Below are positions 63,667-64,000 of a DNA stretch of 64,000 bases, in pieces. The notes beneath the pieces were generated by a model. That model saw only the letters and a program-made list of their open reading frames with translations, was not told the origin of the DNA and did no database searches. The stretch spans positions 1,165,001 to 1,229,000 of the forward strand of contig NZ_CP007033.1 of NCBI RefSeq assembly GCF_000512895.1. The letters run 5' to 3'. The stretch's first letter is position 1, and every line of letters begins with the position of its first letter. The DNA comes from Dehalobacter restrictus DSM 9455 (lineage in GTDB: Bacteria > Bacillota > Desulfitobacteriia > Desulfitobacteriales > Syntrophobotulaceae). The position numbers and the translations under genes were made by a program.

Positions 63667-64000
63667 ATGCGCATGCTAAAAAATGAAAATGGACAGGCAC
63701 TTGTTGAATTTGCCCTGGTACTTCCTTTATTTCTAACGTTAACGTTTGCTGTGATAGATTTAGGGTGGATGATGAATAAGTATCTTACTTTTGATTACGC
63801 TTATCGCAATGCGTCTTGGACAATGGGTATAAGCTATGATAGTGATTATTCCCAAACTATCAGTGGAGAATCTGCCAAAAAAGCAATAAAAGAGGCAATG
63901 GAAAAGACATCGTCGCTGGTTGATGAGGAAGATCTGTCTGTGAGTGATGCCAAGTTAAAATGTTGGACTGAAAAGAAAGACTACTACACGCCCAAAAGTG
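63667..64000 (+). CDS. TadE/TadG-like pseudopilin, 3' end outside window
   Basis: Partial gene. NGQALVEFALVLPLFLTLTF is again a Tad-like cleavage site and helix, followed by VIDLGWMMNKYLTFDYAYRNASWTM, the usual TadE-type start of the mature protein. GAAGGG lies upstream; an in-frame TTG at 63664 and an ATG at 63616 are alternatives. It overlaps or closely follows the TadE-like gene, so a second Tad cluster begins here. Confidence 0.8.
   Translation, partial: MRMLKNENGQALVEFALVLPLFLTLTFAVIDLGWMMNKYLTFDYAYRNASWTMGISYDSDYSQTISGESAKKAIKEAMEKTSSLVDEEDLSVSDAKLKCWTEKKDYYTPKS

Overview
The window looks like a chromosome segment of an anaerobic, spore-lineage Firmicute, most like the Desulfitobacterium/Dehalobacter branch of the Peptococcaceae. 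The pointers are the recA-recX-rny-ymdB-spoVS order, a Bacillus-type LexA box at recA, TTG/GTG starts behind strong GGAGG sites, a menaquinone methyltransferase (MenG), a corrinoid protein with degraded partners, and a malate-CoA ligase / malyl-CoA lyase / malic enzyme cluster. This assignment is inference from gene content; no database was consulted.

Layout. 1-2040: 3' part of a 23S rRNA gene, a 5S gene, a terminator, a decayed copy of the 3' half of 5S and a second terminator. 2212-4381: a chemoreceptor and an unknown lipoprotein, converging on a 30-bp perfect palindrome. 4659-12109 (minus strand): a complete Flp/Tad pilus operon (flp, tadE, tadG, cpaB, cpaE/tadZ, cpaF/tadA, tadB, tadC, DUF192), with a terminator between pilin and machinery and a frameshift in tadC. 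12456-28283 (plus strand): core genes ftsK, mnmH, rodZ, ygiQ, rimO, pgsA, cinA, recA, recX, rny, an unknown gene, ymdB and spoVS. 28468-36236: a dipeptidase, a PHP phosphatase, an aminotransferase, PhoU, ThpR, a short ArgA-like acetyltransferase, RNase HI and unknown genes.

36476-41665: an unusual carbon cluster. It holds the beta subunit of an ADP-forming acyl-CoA synthetase, a small cysteine-rich Fe-S-type protein, the alpha subunit, a CitE/malyl-CoA-lyase-like enzyme and a malic enzyme. Together they could split malate to acetyl-CoA plus glyoxylate, or decarboxylate it to pyruvate. 42022-48496: an accessory island with a PucR-type regulator, a frameshifted LysR regulator, a 17-codon leader-like ORF and two tandem paralogues resembling the tetrahydrofolate-dependent O-demethylase LigM. 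At 60977-61948 the remains of a corrinoid methyltransferase operon (intact corrinoid protein, truncated UroD-type methyltransferase) suggest that a cobalamin route for methyl groups decayed while a folate-type route stayed intact.

48967-52971: a 44-nt perfect hairpin, DUF3102, DUF2922 and DUF1659 genes, and a complete IS1182-like element (9-bp target duplication) inserted into an old terminator. 53015-59003 (minus): a Ski2-like helicase, ComFB, and a thiamine-precursor ABC transporter operon behind a TPP riboswitch. 59199-64000: MenG, a CBS protein, the corrinoid remnants, a YigZ-family protein, and the start of a second TadE/TadG locus that runs off the window.

Three otherwise recognisable genes (tadC, lysR, the second tadE) are each restored by adding one base in an A or T run. 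Either the assembly has homopolymer errors or these genes are truly broken or slippage-controlled. An intergenic repeat built on a TATCAGAAAG hairpin occurs three times (26379, 28331, 38060).
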